Positions 7,979 through 16,688 of a stretch of 64,000 nt of DNA are shown here, one piece after another. The notes under the pieces were generated by a model. The model saw only the letters and a list, made by a program, of their open reading frames with translations. It searched no databases and had not been told where the DNA came from. The stretch's first letter is position 1, and every line of letters begins with the position of its first letter. Source of the stretch: Poseidonocella pacifica (GTDB taxonomy: Bacteria > Pseudomonadota > Alphaproteobacteria > Rhodobacterales > Rhodobacteraceae). The translations under genes were made by a program, and so were the position numbers. Location of the stretch: the NCBI RefSeq assembly GCF_900111875.1, contig NZ_FOJU01000001.1, forward strand, positions 930,001-994,000, read 5' to 3'.

Positions 7979-10739
7979 CCAATGCCCTATCTATGATTCC
8001 GGCCGCGCGGTTGCTCAGATCGACAAGCCGGGCGATGAAATCCTCAAGGGTTTCTTCCCGCGCGTGATCAAGCAAGAAGCGCCGCGCCCCAAGCCCCATT
8101 GTTTCGGGCTTTGGTGTAGTCTCCGCGATCAGCCGCGTCGAGACCAGAAGTAACACACAGAGATCATGAGAATTTTTCAAGGTAAGCGCCTCGGCCCGGC
8201 TCACCAGCCCAAGCCGCCGTGCATGAACGAGGCCGCGCACAGTCTTGCGATCGGACCGACCGGCAAGCACGGTTGCTGCTTGCGAGAAGATTTCGATATC
8301 TTGCAACCTGCCCGCTCCGATCTTGGGGTCGAGCGGCCCGTCGGGAGATTTCGCGGCGGCGATGCGCGCGCGCATGTCGGACACGTCCTTCAGCAGCGCC
8401 GCACGATCCCGCGGGGCGGACAGAACCTCCGCGCGCACCGCTTCGATATCGGCGGCAAGATCCTCCTCCCCCGCAAGGGGCCGCGCGCGGGTCAGGGCGA
8501 GATGCTCCCAAGTCCAGGCGTCTTCTCTTTGATAGCGCTGAAAGCTGGCGAAGCTTGTCGCCACCGGCCCCTGACTTCCCGAAGGACGCAGGCGCATATC
8601 CACCTCATAGAGCCGCCCGCCCGCCATCGGGGCCGAAAGCGCCGTGACCAAGGCTTGGGTCAGGCGCGCAAAATACGGCCGCGCCGAAAGCGGCCGGCGG
8701 CCATCGCTCATCGCCTCGCCATCCGCATCATAAATCACGATCAGATCCAGATCCGAGCGCGCATTCGTGCGCCCCGCCCCCAGCGACCCCATCCCGAGCA
8801 CCACCGCACCGCGACCGGGAGGGCCCCCGTGGCGGTGCGCGAAATGAGCCACCACCGCGGGCCAGAGCGCCTTGATCACGGCTTCGGCAAGCTGCGCATA
8901 GTCCCGTCCGGCCTCTTCGGCGGAGATCAGCCCGCGCAGATGATGGACACCGATCCGGAAATGCCACTCCCGCTGCCAGCGCCGCGCGGCGTCCAGCTTG
9001 CGCTCATAATCATCCTCCCCCGCAAGCCGCTGCTCCAGCGCCCGGACCAGCGCCGGAACGCCGGGCCAGTCGGAAAAGAAATCCCCGTCGATCACCGCGT
9101 CGAACACGGCAGCATTGCGGGACAAATGCGCGCCAAGCGCAGGGGATATGGCGCAGATGTCAATCAACAGGTTGATAAGCTGCGGGTTGGCCTCAAAGAG
9201 CGAGAAAAGCTGTACCCCGGCAGGAAGCCCGCGCAAGAAGCCGTCAAACGCCAAAAGCGCCTCTTCGGGTCGGTCCGCATCGCCCAGCAGGGTCTCTATC
9301 TCGGGACGCAGCCGGCCAAATATTTCCTGCGCACGTGCGCTTCTGAGTGCCGGATAGCTCAACCAGCGGCTTGCCACCTCATCGGGAATCGCAGGGGTTT
9401 CTGGCTCGCAGGTCTGGCCGCGGTCCGGGGCGAAGAACCCTTCGATGAGGCTCTGCACTTCCTCAAGCCCGTCCTTGATCTCCCGCCGTAATGTGGCCTG
9501 ATCCTGTCCCATAAGGGCGGCGAGCCTGTCGAATCCTGCGTCGGTCCGGGGCAGATCGTGGGTCTGCACGTCGCCGATCATTTGAATCCGGTGTTCCACT
9601 TCGCGGTGTTGGCGATAGCGCAGGATCAGCCGGTCCGCCACGTCCTGCGGCACCCACCCCTTTGCCGCCAACCGGCGCAACCCCTCCACTGTGCCCCGCA
9701 CGCGCAATTCGGGATCGCGCCCCCCGGCGATGATTTGCTGCGTCTGGGTGAAAAACTCGATCTCCCGGATGCCGCCGCGCCCGAGTTTCATGTCGTGCTT
9801 CTCCAGCGTGATCGCCCCGTGGTGCCCCTTGTGATCCCGGATGCGCAGACGCATGTCGTGAGCATCCCGGATCGCGGCAAAATCAAGGTGACGACGCCAG
9901 ACAAACGGGGTCAATTCCTTGAGAAACCGCTCCCCCGCGTCCAGATCCCCGGCGCAGGGGCGTGCCTTGATATAGGCCGCGCGCTCCCACGTTCGCCCGA
10001 GGCTTTCGTAATACCGCATCGCCCCTTCCATCGAGAGCACAACCGGCGTCACCGACGGGTCAGGGCGCAGGCGCAAATCCGTGCGAAAGACATAGCCGTC
10101 GGCGGTATTGTCCGACAGCATTGCACAGAGCTTGCGCGTGGCGCGGACGAGGGCTTGGCGCGCTTCGGCGAAATCCTCGGGGGCATATCGGCTTTCATCG
10201 AAAAGACAGATCAAATCGATGTCGGAGGAATAATTCAGCTCCCCCGCGCCCATTTTCCCCATGGCGAGCGTCACAAGCCCCCCCGTTTCGCCTTCGGCCT
10301 CCTCAACGCCCGGAATGCGCCCCCGGCGGATCTCTGCCCCGACACAGGTCAGGAGCGCCGCATGGGTTGCGGCATCCGCGAACCGCGTCAAACCGCCCGT
10401 GACCTCTTCGAGCGCCCAAACCCCGCCAAGGTCCGCCAGCCCGACGAGAAGGGCCACGCGGCGCTTGGCCCTCCGCAGGTCCCTTTGCATGGCGTCGGCA
10501 TCAAGTGCGCGCACATCACGAAGAACACCTTCAAGCGCCGCTTCGGGATCGTCCAGCGCGGCAGGCCACCAATCCGCTTCCTTCTCGATAAGACCCTTGA
10601 GATAGGGGCTGCTCCCTGCCGTTCCCCGGATCAATTCGGCAAGCTCAGGCGAGAGTCCGTCAACAAGCGGCGCGATTTCCGCCGCGTGATCAGGCTCATA
10701 GGGATGGGGCGTGCGGGTCAGACGGCTTGCAAAACTCAT
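7953..10739 (-). CDS. glnE: Bifunctional glutamine synthetase adenylyltransferase / adenylyl-removing enzyme
   Basis: A 928-aa enzyme that attaches AMP to, and removes it from, glutamine synthetase in response to PII signalling. Two nucleotidyltransferase domains are visible. The N-terminal removing domain has GELNYSSDIDLICLFD (residues about 166-181), and the C-terminal adenylylating domain has TNARSDLDLIVIYD near residue 660. A helical linker joins them. Length is normal for alphaproteobacteria. The ATG at 10739 faces away from the YbaK-type gene, giving a short divergent promoter region of about 90 bp. The small downstream gene overlaps its end. Neither glnB nor glnA is in the window. Confidence 0.96.
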   Translation of the reverse strand: MSFASRLTRTPHPYEPDHAAEIAPLVDGLSPELAELIRGTAGSSPYLKGLIEKEADWWPAALDDPEAALEGVLRDVRALDADAMQRDLRRAKRRVALLVGLADLGGVWALEEVTGGLTRFADAATHAALLTCVGAEIRRGRIPGVEEAEGETGGLVTLAMGKMGAGELNYSSDIDLICLFDESRYAPEDFAEARQALVRATRKLCAMLSDNTADGYVFRTDLRLRPDPSVTPVVLSMEGAMRYYESLGRTWERAAYIKARPCAGDLDAGERFLKELTPFVWRRHLDFAAIRDAHDMRLRIRDHKGHHGAITLEKHDMKLGRGGIREIEFFTQTQQIIAGGRDPELRVRGTVEGLRRLAAKGWVPQDVADRLILRYRQHREVEHRIQMIGDVQTHDLPRTDAGFDRLAALMGQDQATLRREIKDGLEEVQSLIEGFFAPDRGQTCEPETPAIPDEVASRWLSYPALRSARAQEIFGRLRPEIETLLGDADRPEEALLAFDGFLRGLPAGVQLFSLFEANPQLINLLIDICAISPALGAHLSRNAAVFDAVIDGDFFSDWPGVPALVRALEQRLAGEDDYERKLDAARRWQREWHFRIGVHHLRGLISAEEAGRDYAQLAEAVIKALWPAVVAHFAHRHGGPPGRGAVVLGMGSLGAGRTNARSDLDLIVIYDADGEAMSDGRRPLSARPYFARLTQALVTALSAPMAGGRLYEVDMRLRPSGSQGPVATSFASFQRYQREDAWTWEHLALTRARPLAGEEDLAADIEAVRAEVLSAPRDRAALLKDVSDMRARIAAAKSPDGPLDPKIGAGRLQDIEIFSQAATVLAGRSDRKTVRGLVHARRLGLVSRAEALTLKNSHDLCVLLLVSTRLIAETTPKPETMGLGARRFLLDHAREETLEDFIARLVDLSNRAAGIIDRALDGTDDDNG

Positions 10740-10831
10740 GGGTCAAAGTCTTGGATCGTCCGGTTCGCTCGGTCAATGGGCTTGCACGGGATCGGCGCCG
10801 CTTCTACCGCTTGGGAAAACGGAGCGCCCCC

Positions 10832-11299
10832 ATGAGCAAAAGCCTCGCCCGCGTCAAAGCGGCCCTCACAGAGCTTGGCATTGACACCACCATTGTCGAG
10901 GCCGGTCAGACGCGCACCGCGCAGGAGGCCGCGGACGCGGTTGGACGCGCGGTGGATCAGATCGTGAAATCCCTCATCTTTCGCGGTGAAACCAGTGGGG
11001 AGCTTCTTCTCTTTCTCACCGCGGGTGGCAACCAGGTTGATCCCGAAGCGGCGAGCGCGGTAGCCGGAGAACCGCTCGGCAAGGCCGATGCAACGGTCAT
11101 CCGTGCCAAGACCGGCTTTGCAATCGGGGGCGTTGCGCCGGTGGGGCACCTCTCGGCGATCCGCAGTTTTTTGGATCCCCGGCTGCTTGATTTCGCGGAG
11201 ATATGGGCCGCAGCGGGCACTCCGCGCCACGTTTTCTCAATTTCCCCGCAGAAATTGGCTGACGCAATAAGTCCGCAAGTTACTGAGTTTGTGATATAA
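10832..11299 (+). CDS. YbaK/EbsC-type aminoacyl-tRNA editing-domain protein
   Basis: A 155-aa stand-alone editing domain of the YbaK/ProX superfamily, which hydrolyses mischarged aminoacyl-tRNA. The conserved lysine is K46 in IVKSLIF, and the GGVAPVGH loop is at residues 99-106. The ATG at 10832 has GGAG 9 nt upstream; the track-frame extension upstream has no RBS. Which tRNA it edits (Cys-tRNA-Pro, Ala-tRNA-Pro or another) cannot be told from these motifs. Divergent from glnE and followed by an AT-rich promoter region. Confidence 0.88.
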   Translation: MSKSLARVKAALTELGIDTTIVEAGQTRTAQEAADAVGRAVDQIVKSLIFRGETSGELLLFLTAGGNQVDPEAASAVAGEPLGKADATVIRAKTGFAIGGVAPVGHLSAIRSFLDPRLLDFAEIWAAAGTPRHVFSISPQKLADAISPQVTEFVI

Positions 11300-11366
11300 A
11301 ACATAAATATGTAAAAAACATTCACATCCCCTCTTGCAAAGCGAGCCGGTAAACACGATCTCCTAT

Positions 11367-11387
11367 AATGTGAAAACGCTTCACATT
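11367..11387. promoter_or_regulatory. Perfect 21-bp dyad operator over a -10 element
   Basis: AATGTGAA-AACGC-TTCACATT is an exact inverted repeat with 8-bp arms. It overlaps a consensus -10 hexamer TATAAT (11364-11369) and ends 23 bp before the DUF2852 start. An extra half-site TTCACAT occurs at 11321-11327. The placement suggests a repressor dimer that controls the DUF2852 gene; the regulator is not in view. Confidence 0.65.
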
Positions 11388-11410
11388 AGATCCAACACCG
11401 GAGAAACCGC

Positions 11411-11830
11411 ATGACACATGCCCTCAACACCTCAACCACCCAACCGATCAATTGGCTGAACCGCGCCGAAGCTTGGCTTGATAGCAAGGGCAAAGGCGCT
11501 TGGATTGCGGCCATGGTGCTCGGCTTCATCTTCTTCTGGCCCGTCGGCCTTGCCTTCCTCGCCTATATGATCTGGAGCAAACGCATGTTTTCGAAATCCT
11601 GCCGCACATCCCGCCGCACCCAAGCTGGCGTTGTCTTCAAACCCTCGGGCAACAGCGCCTTCGATGCCTACAAGTCGGATATGCTTCAGCGCCTGCAGGA
11701 TGAGCAGCAACAGTTCGAAGACTTCCTCGAGCGTCTGCGCGCAGCCAAGGACAAATCAGAGTTCGACCAGTTCATGGATGAACGCACCCGTGCCCACAAA
11801 TCCGACGACGCACCGCGCGACGAGGCGTGA
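11411..11830 (+). CDS. DUF2852 family membrane protein
   Basis: A 139-aa protein with one clear membrane helix at about residues 33-54 (AAMVLGFIFFWPVGLAFLAY) and a basic stretch after it. The C-terminal half is a charged coiled-coil-like region (MLQRLQDEQQQFEDFLERLR). This matches the alphaproteobacterial DUF2852 family, whose function is not established. The ATG follows CGGAGAAACCGC. Expression is probably governed by the dyad at 11367-11387. A hairpin directly after the stop separates it from the RDD gene. Confidence 0.85.
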   Translation: MTHALNTSTTQPINWLNRAEAWLDSKGKGAWIAAMVLGFIFFWPVGLAFLAYMIWSKRMFSKSCRTSRRTQAGVVFKPSGNSAFDAYKSDMLQRLQDEQQQFEDFLERLRAAKDKSEFDQFMDERTRAHKSDDAPRDEA

Positions 11831-11845
11831 GCAACCGCCGCTTTC

Positions 11846-11866
11846 CCGGGCCCTTTGCGGGCCCGG
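11846..11866 (+). terminator. GC hairpin after the DUF2852 gene
   Basis: Perfect inverted repeat CCGGGCCC-TTTGC-GGGCCCGG, 16 nt past the DUF2852 stop. It lacks a long T-run (TTGATCC follows), so it may only weaken read-through into the RDD gene. Its presence argues that the RDD reading frame starts downstream of it rather than at the GTG at 11827. Confidence 0.5.
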
Positions 11867-11892
11867 TTGATCCTTCCGTTCACACTGACCAT

Positions 11893-12348
11893 ATGGCCGA
11901 CATGACATATACAGACGCCCTGCCCGATCCCGACCACCAAGCTGAATTCTACGCCGACACCGTGATGAAGCGCTTTTTGGCGTGGATCGTGGATGCGATC
12001 ATGATCGCGGTGCTGACGGTGTTGGTCCTGCCGTTCACCGCCTTTACCGGGATCTTCTTCTTTCCCGCCCTCATGCTCGTGCTCGGTTTCATCTACCGCG
12101 TGACCACGCTCACGGGCCGTTCTGCGACATGGGGCATGCGCCTCTTTGCCGTGGAGTTCCGCGACCGGACCGGCAAACGGTTCGATCTTGCCACCGCTTT
12201 CTTGCATACGGCGGGCTATAGCATTTCGATGGCGATGGCTCCGCTGCAACTGATCTCCATCATCCTGATGCTCGTTTCATCCCGCAAACAGGGTTTGACC
12301 GATCACATACTGGGAACAGTCGCGGTTAACGGGCGCGCCCTATCCTAA
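11893..12348 (+). CDS. RDD family membrane protein
   Basis: About 151 aa with an RDD-type core. Residue D in the first helix region (KRFLAWIVDAIMIAVLTVL) is followed by a second hydrophobic segment (FFFPALMLVLGFIYRV), the GRSATWGMRLFAVEFRD loop and a third helix near AMAPLQLISIILMLV. The conserved LTDHILGT motif is close to the end. RDD proteins are small multi-pass membrane proteins, some linked to ion transport; the role here is unknown. Two starts are possible: ATG at 11893 or 11902. The GTG at 11827 overlapping the previous stop is less likely because the intervening sequence encodes a hairpin and no family-like residues. Confidence 0.8.
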   Translation: MADMTYTDALPDPDHQAEFYADTVMKRFLAWIVDAIMIAVLTVLVLPFTAFTGIFFFPALMLVLGFIYRVTTLTGRSATWGMRLFAVEFRDRTGKRFDLATAFLHTAGYSISMAMAPLQLISIILMLVSSRKQGLTDHILGTVAVNGRALS

Positions 12349-12432
12349 AGGGTACGTTTTCGCCATTTTTGCGGGCTTGGCGAGGGCGTTAGGGGTTGCT
12401 ATCGTCCATCGTGTTAAGGAGTACGCGACACG

Positions 12433-13245
12433 ATGCGCCACACGCTTCCCCTCGCCCCTCAGTTTTATGTTACGGCACCGCAGCCCTGCCCCTATCTGCC
12501 CGGCAGAATGGAGCGAAAGCTTTTTACATCGCTCCAAGGGACAACGGCCGAAGAGCTTAACGGCGCTCTCTCACAGCAGGGCTTTCGCCGGTCTCAGAAT
12601 GTGCTCTACCGGCCCGCTTGCTCGGAATGCACTGCCTGCCTCTCGGCGCGGATCGACATCAGCCGCTTCAAGCCCTCCAAGAGCCAGCGCCGCGCGCTCA
12701 ACCGCAATGCCCGGCTCGAACGGCGCGCCACATCCCCATGGGCGACGGATGCGCAATACGCGCTCTTCCGCAAATACCTCGACAGTCGCCACGCCGATGG
12801 CGGGATGGCCGATATGGATGTGTTCGAATTCGCCGCGATGATCGAGGAAACGCCGATCCGCACCCGCGTGATCGAATATTCAGACCGCGACACCGGTGCG
12901 CTGGTCGCCGTTTGCCTGACTGACGTTCTCGATGACGGGGTCAGCATGGTGTATTCCTTTTTCGATCCGGAGTTCGAAAAGGATTCCCTCGGCACGTTCA
13001 TCATTCTCGACCATATCCAGATCGCGCGCGAGGCGGGTTTGCCCTATGTCTACCTCGGCTATTGGGTCCCGGGCAGCCCCAAGATGCACTACAAGGCGCG
13101 CTTTACCGGATTGGAGGTCTATGCCGACGGGGCGTGGCAGATCATGAGAGACCCCGCCGATTATGAGGGGCAATCTCACCCTCTGGCCGTTGATCCCATC
13201 GCTGAACAAGTGGCGGGTATTTCCCTGCCGGATATGTGCCGCTAA
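12433..13245 (+). CDS. bpt: Bpt-type aminoacyl-tRNA-protein transferase (N-end rule)
   Basis: A 270-aa ATE1/Bpt-family enzyme that transfers an amino acid (leucine for Bpt) from tRNA to proteins bearing N-terminal Asp or Glu, marking them for ClpAPS degradation. The N-terminal motif [13 protein letters not shown] (from C19) and the cysteine cluster CSECTAC (C63, C66, C69) are typical. The GNAT-like C-terminal half contains [25 protein letters not shown] lies 11 nt before the ATG. The length and motifs favour Bpt over eukaryotic-type arginyltransferase. Databases often name this family arginyltransferase, so the amino acid donor is inferred. Confidence 0.92.
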   Translation: MRHTLPLAPQFYVTAPQPCPYLPGRMERKLFTSLQGTTAEELNGALSQQGFRRSQNVLYRPACSECTACLSARIDISRFKPSKSQRRALNRNARLERRATSPWATDAQYALFRKYLDSRHADGGMADMDVFEFAAMIEETPIRTRVIEYSDRDTGALVAVCLTDVLDDGVSMVYSFFDPEFEKDSLGTFIILDHIQIAREAGLPYVYLGYWVPGSPKMHYKARFTGLEVYADGAWQIMRDPADYEGQSHPLAVDPIAEQVAGISLPDMCR

Positions 13246-13273
13246 GCCGCCATTATATCGCGGGAAGTTTGAC

Positions 13274-13299
13274 ACGCGGGCCGGTTGGCCCGCGTTTTT
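13274..13299 (+). terminator. Intrinsic terminator of bpt
   Basis: ACGCGGGCC-GGTT-GGCCCGCGT followed by TTTT, 28 nt after the bpt stop and just before the end of the convergent TRAP operon. A strong Rho-independent terminator for the plus strand. Confidence 0.9.
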
Positions 13300-13305
13300 C
13301 GTTGA

Positions 13306-15666
13306 TCAGTTCGGCATGAGCGCCGGCACGATCGTGACGATCGCCGGGAAGAACCACAGGATCGCAAGGCCAAAGACCTGGATGAGCACAAAGGGCGCGA
13401 CGCCGCGATAGATATGCCCGGTCGTCACTTCCTTTGGAGCCACCCCGCGCAGATAGAACAGCGCGAAACCGAAGGGCGGCGTCAGGAACGACGTCTGCAG
13501 GTTCACCGCGACCATGATCGTCACCCACTTGGGGTCGAAGGTGCCGCCGTAGATGACCGGCCCGACGATGGGGATCACGATGTAGATGATCTCCAGAAAA
13601 TCGAGCACGAAGCCGAGGATAAAGAGCACCAGCATCACGATCAGGAAGACGGTGAACTCGCTGTCGAAACTCTTGAGGAACTGCTGAATGTAGTGCTCGC
13701 CACCGAAGGAGATCACCACGAGGTTCAGCAATTGCGAGCCGATCAGGATGGTGAAAACCATCGATGTCACCTTCGCCGTCTCCCGCACCACCGGTGTCAG
13801 GATCGCCGCGCGGAACAGCACCCAGCACGAATACAGCAGGCCAAACGCCGCAAAGAGATAGGCCCCATAAGCGGCAAAGAAGGCGAACCAATTCTCAAAG
13901 CTGGTCTCGGACGTGTTGACCCGCGTATCGAAATTCGCGCCGATCAGGATCGACAGCCCGATGGCGAGGCTGGCCCAGATGATGATCTGGCCGGAACGCC
14001 CCTCATCATGCAGACGGCGATAGGCCGCGAGCATCAGCGCCCCAGCCGCACCAAGGGCGGCAGCCGGCGTCGGGTTGGTGATCCCGCCGAGGATGGAGCC
14101 AAGCACCGCCACGATCAGGACCAGCGGCGGAAAGACAACGCGAATAAGCTCATTCTGACCAAGCCGCGCGGCGGCCGTCCGGCAGGCCCAAAGCCCAAGC
14201 AGAACGGGCGCCGCGAGCAAAAGCCATGTGGCCAGAGATGAGGTCGTCGGCCCGATCACGAGGATGTCGAGCAGCAAGACCGCCACAAGACCAATCCCCC
14301 CGAGCAAGAGCGGGGTCGGACTTGCCGACGGCGCTGCGCCGCGCGCGGTGACCAGAACGAGGCCCATCATCACCACCATCACGGAAACTCCGGTGCCGAT
14401 TGGCGGAGCGTCGGCAATGGCTGTCGCGCGGGCATCTACCATCTGCTCTTCGGTACGTTTCTGCGCGGCTTCGACTCCACCTGCGGCGTCGATTTCCGCT
14501 TGCAGGGCAACGGAGGCATCCCAAGCCTTCTGTCCGTGAAGCTCTATCATGGCCGCCTTGCATTCCGGTCCGACCCGAGTCCGCAGATCCGCCGTTTCGC
14601 CAGCGTCGCTGTAGCGGTCGATACTGATCGACTGCGAGCCGACAATATCGAGTGTGCCCAGCAGAAGCGCGCCACCGATCAATGCGGCAGGTGCCAGAAG
14701 GTACCATGTCAGGCGCTCTGACCGGGTGGTAAGCTCACCGGTGGCGGCACCATCGCTGATCGCGACGGCGGGAGCCTTGGAGGGGTTGAAAAGCGCAAAC
14801 CCGAAGGCATAGAGCGCATAAAGCAACGCCAGAAGGATGCCCGGAAGAAGTGCCGCCTGAAAAAGCGTGCCGACCGAAAGCACCGCCGGCTCCCCGAGAT
14901 AGGTAAGTGCATCGGTACAGCCGGCCTCCACCGCGCGGGTTTCCTGCGCCGCAGCATACAGATCGCCAGCGAGCGTGCCCAGCAAGACGATGACGATGGA
15001 GGGCGGAATGATCTGGCCCAAGGTCCCCGAGGCCGCGATGACCCCGGTGGAAAGTTCTGGCGAATAGCCGTTCCGCAGCATCGTCGGCAGGGAGAGCAAG
15101 CCCATCGTCACGACCGTCGCACCAACGATCCCTGTCGAAGCGGCGAGGAAGGCCCCCACCACGACCACCGAAACCGCAAGCCCGCCCGGCAGTGGCCCAA
15201 AGACCCGCGCCATGGTGGTCAGCAGGTCGTTCGCGATCCGCGACCGTTCCAGCGTGATCCCCATGAGGACAAACATCAGAACCGCAAGGAGCGTCTCGAT
15301 CGACTGGCCCGCCAGCACGCGTTCATTGATGCGGTTGACGATGAAGGAGAGGTTGCGATCCAGGGCGGTTTCCCAGCCCTGGGGAAAGACGGATTCCCCC
15401 ACACGCGGCAAATCAGGGTAGCGGAAGACCGAGATCACATCGGACCGTATCCCCTCCGCCAGAAGCGCCCTATAGGGCTCGCTGCCCGTGTCGATCGCCT
15501 GATGGATCAACAAGCCCGCTCTGTCGAGTGCGGCGATGATCGCGAAGGAAATCGCGCCCGCACCGCCGATGGCGAAGGCGACGGGAAACCCCGAAAGAAT
15601 GCCTCCGAAGAGGCAGAAAAAGACGATGATCAGGCCGATCTCGACGCCGTCTAGTCCGAATAGCAT
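13306..15666 (-). CDS. dctM: TRAP transporter large permease (DctM), oversized 786-aa form
   Basis: The large membrane subunit that couples Na+ or H+ gradients to solute import with DctQ and the binding protein. The DctM signature GTLGQIIPPSI is at residues about 214-224, and many membrane helices are visible. At 786 aa it is far longer than the usual 425-450 aa. Extra material includes a hydrophilic segment at about 56-122 and a charged, helix-rich segment of about 83 residues (341-424, rich in E, A and Q) with additional helices between the two DctM halves. The frame is continuous with no internal break. Last gene of the dctP-dctQ-dctM operon, 18 nt after dctQ. Confidence 0.92.
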   Translation of the reverse strand: MLFGLDGVEIGLIIVFFCLFGGILSGFPVAFAIGGAGAISFAIIAALDRAGLLIHQAIDTGSEPYRALLAEGIRSDVISVFRYPDLPRVGESVFPQGWETALDRNLSFIVNRINERVLAGQSIETLLAVLMFVLMGITLERSRIANDLLTTMARVFGPLPGGLAVSVVVVGAFLAASTGIVGATVVTMGLLSLPTMLRNGYSPELSTGVIAASGTLGQIIPPSIVIVLLGTLAGDLYAAAQETRAVEAGCTDALTYLGEPAVLSVGTLFQAALLPGILLALLYALYAFGFALFNPSKAPAVAISDGAATGELTTRSERLTWYLLAPAALIGGALLLGTLDIVGSQSISIDRYSDAGETADLRTRVGPECKAAMIELHGQKAWDASVALQAEIDAAGGVEAAQKRTEEQMVDARATAIADAPPIGTGVSVMVVMMGLVLVTARGAAPSASPTPLLLGGIGLVAVLLLDILVIGPTTSSLATWLLLAAPVLLGLWACRTAAARLGQNELIRVVFPPLVLIVAVLGSILGGITNPTPAAALGAAGALMLAAYRRLHDEGRSGQIIIWASLAIGLSILIGANFDTRVNTSETSFENWFAFFAAYGAYLFAAFGLLYSCWVLFRAAILTPVVRETAKVTSMVFTILIGSQLLNLVVISFGGEHYIQQFLKSFDSEFTVFLIVMLVLFILGFVLDFLEIIYIVIPIVGPVIYGGTFDPKWVTIMVAVNLQTSFLTPPFGFALFYLRGVAPKEVTTGHIYRGVAPFVLIQVFGLAILWFFPAIVTIVPALMPN

Positions 15667-15684
15667 GGTTGTCCCCTGCCCTTT

Positions 15685-16611
15685 TTAGTGGGTGCCCTCA
15701 TAGGCTTCCTGTCCCTCACCGAGGGTGTCCCTGTCGAGATATCGTCCTTCGGACTCCGGCCCTTCCTTCCACTCCAGCCATGAGCGCCAGAAGAAGGCCC
15801 ACGACTGGAGGAAGACCAGCCCGGCAAAGAGCACGAGCAGAACCTTGAAGAGAAAGTACCCGTCAAACCCGTTCGGCGAGAAGCCGATCGTTTCCACATT
15901 CCAGCGGAAGGCGCGCGCCTTCATCAAGAGCCGGTCGAGTTGTTCGGAAGCCGAGGGTTTCGGGACGATGAGATGCCGCCAGAGGAAATACCAGCCGTAC
16001 ATCCAGATGATCACAGCCATGGGCATCATGAAGATCGCGGATCCGATCATGTCGAGCACGCGTTTCGCTCGGTGCCCCACAGCGGAATAGATAAGATCCA
16101 CGCGCACATGCCCACCCTGAACGAAGGTGTAGGAGACGCAGAGAGCAACAACGAGCGCGTTGTAGAATTTCAGCTCTTCCGCCCACCAGGAAATGTCCTT
16201 GGTCAGAGGAATGCCAAACCCGAGCGATATGTCGACCCGCGCGAAAATCCGTTGGATGAAGACGATCACAACTTGCTGGATCACCATGGCAAGCCCCGCC
16301 CACGCGGCGATGCGCCCCAGCCAATTGAACGCGAACTCGAATCCCCGGACCGCCCCCCACAGGAAGCTGCTCGAGTAGAACCCGATAAACGTGACGACGA
16401 GCAGCGCGGTGAACACCACAAAGAAGAATTCCACCGACCCGCCGTAGTAGACGACCCGCATGACCGCCTCGGGGTTCGACCAGTCGAGCCACAGGCTTGG
16501 ATGGCTGAGCGCGTAGGCCGCGTTGACGAAGGCCATCGCGAGATTGCTGACCACCCAGACGATCCCGTCCGCGAGCCCCGTCAGGAAATTGATGTCGGCC
16601 GTTTCCTCCAA
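15685..16611 (-). CDS. dctQ: TRAP transporter small permease (DctQ), enlarged 308-aa form
   Basis: The small membrane subunit of the TRAP system. The second half contains the usual four-helix DctQ pattern, with LKFYNALVVALCVSYTFVQGGHVRVDLIY as recognisable signature (pieces only). An extra N-terminal section of roughly 120 residues adds at least two hydrophobic segments, so the protein is nearly twice the common length. The start is TTG at 16611 with AAAGGA about 10 nt upstream; the next in-frame ATG is 25 codons later inside a membrane helix and looks wrong. Enlarged in parallel with its DctM partner. Confidence 0.88.
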   Translation of the reverse strand: MEETADINFLTGLADGIVWVVSNLAMAFVNAAYALSHPSLWLDWSNPEAVMRVVYYGGSVEFFFVVFTALLVVTFIGFYSSSFLWGAVRGFEFAFNWLGRIAAWAGLAMVIQQVVIVFIQRIFARVDISLGFGIPLTKDISWWAEELKFYNALVVALCVSYTFVQGGHVRVDLIYSAVGHRAKRVLDMIGSAIFMMPMAVIIWMYGWYFLWRHLIVPKPSASEQLDRLLMKARAFRWNVETIGFSPNGFDGYFLFKVLLVLFAGLVFLQSWAFFWRSWLEWKEGPESEGRYLDRDTLGEGQEAYEGTH

Positions 16612-16646
16612 CGTCCCTGTCCTTTGTTGATGGTTCGGAATAACGC

Positions 16647-16672
16647 GGAAGGGCCCGCGGACGGGCCCTTCC
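16647..16672 (-). terminator. Intra-operon hairpin between dctP and dctQ
   Basis: Perfect 11-bp inverted repeat GGAAGGGCCCG-CGGA-CGGGCCCTTCC without a T-run, 16 nt after the binding-protein stop. Hairpins here in transporter operons commonly protect the binding-protein mRNA and reduce permease expression; that role is inferred. Confidence 0.65.
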
Positions 16673-16688
16673 TTGACTCAGGGCGGGT

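Noticed and set aside
8166-9491. Long plus-strand frame inside glnE (441 codons; also 9558-10835)
   Set aside because: Antisense of glnE with Arg/Pro/His-rich composition and no ribosome site.
11827-11892. GTG start for the RDD protein overlapping the DUF2852 stop
   Set aside because: The added 22 residues are encoded across a strong hairpin and do not resemble the family N-terminus; ATG at 11893 or 11902 fits better.
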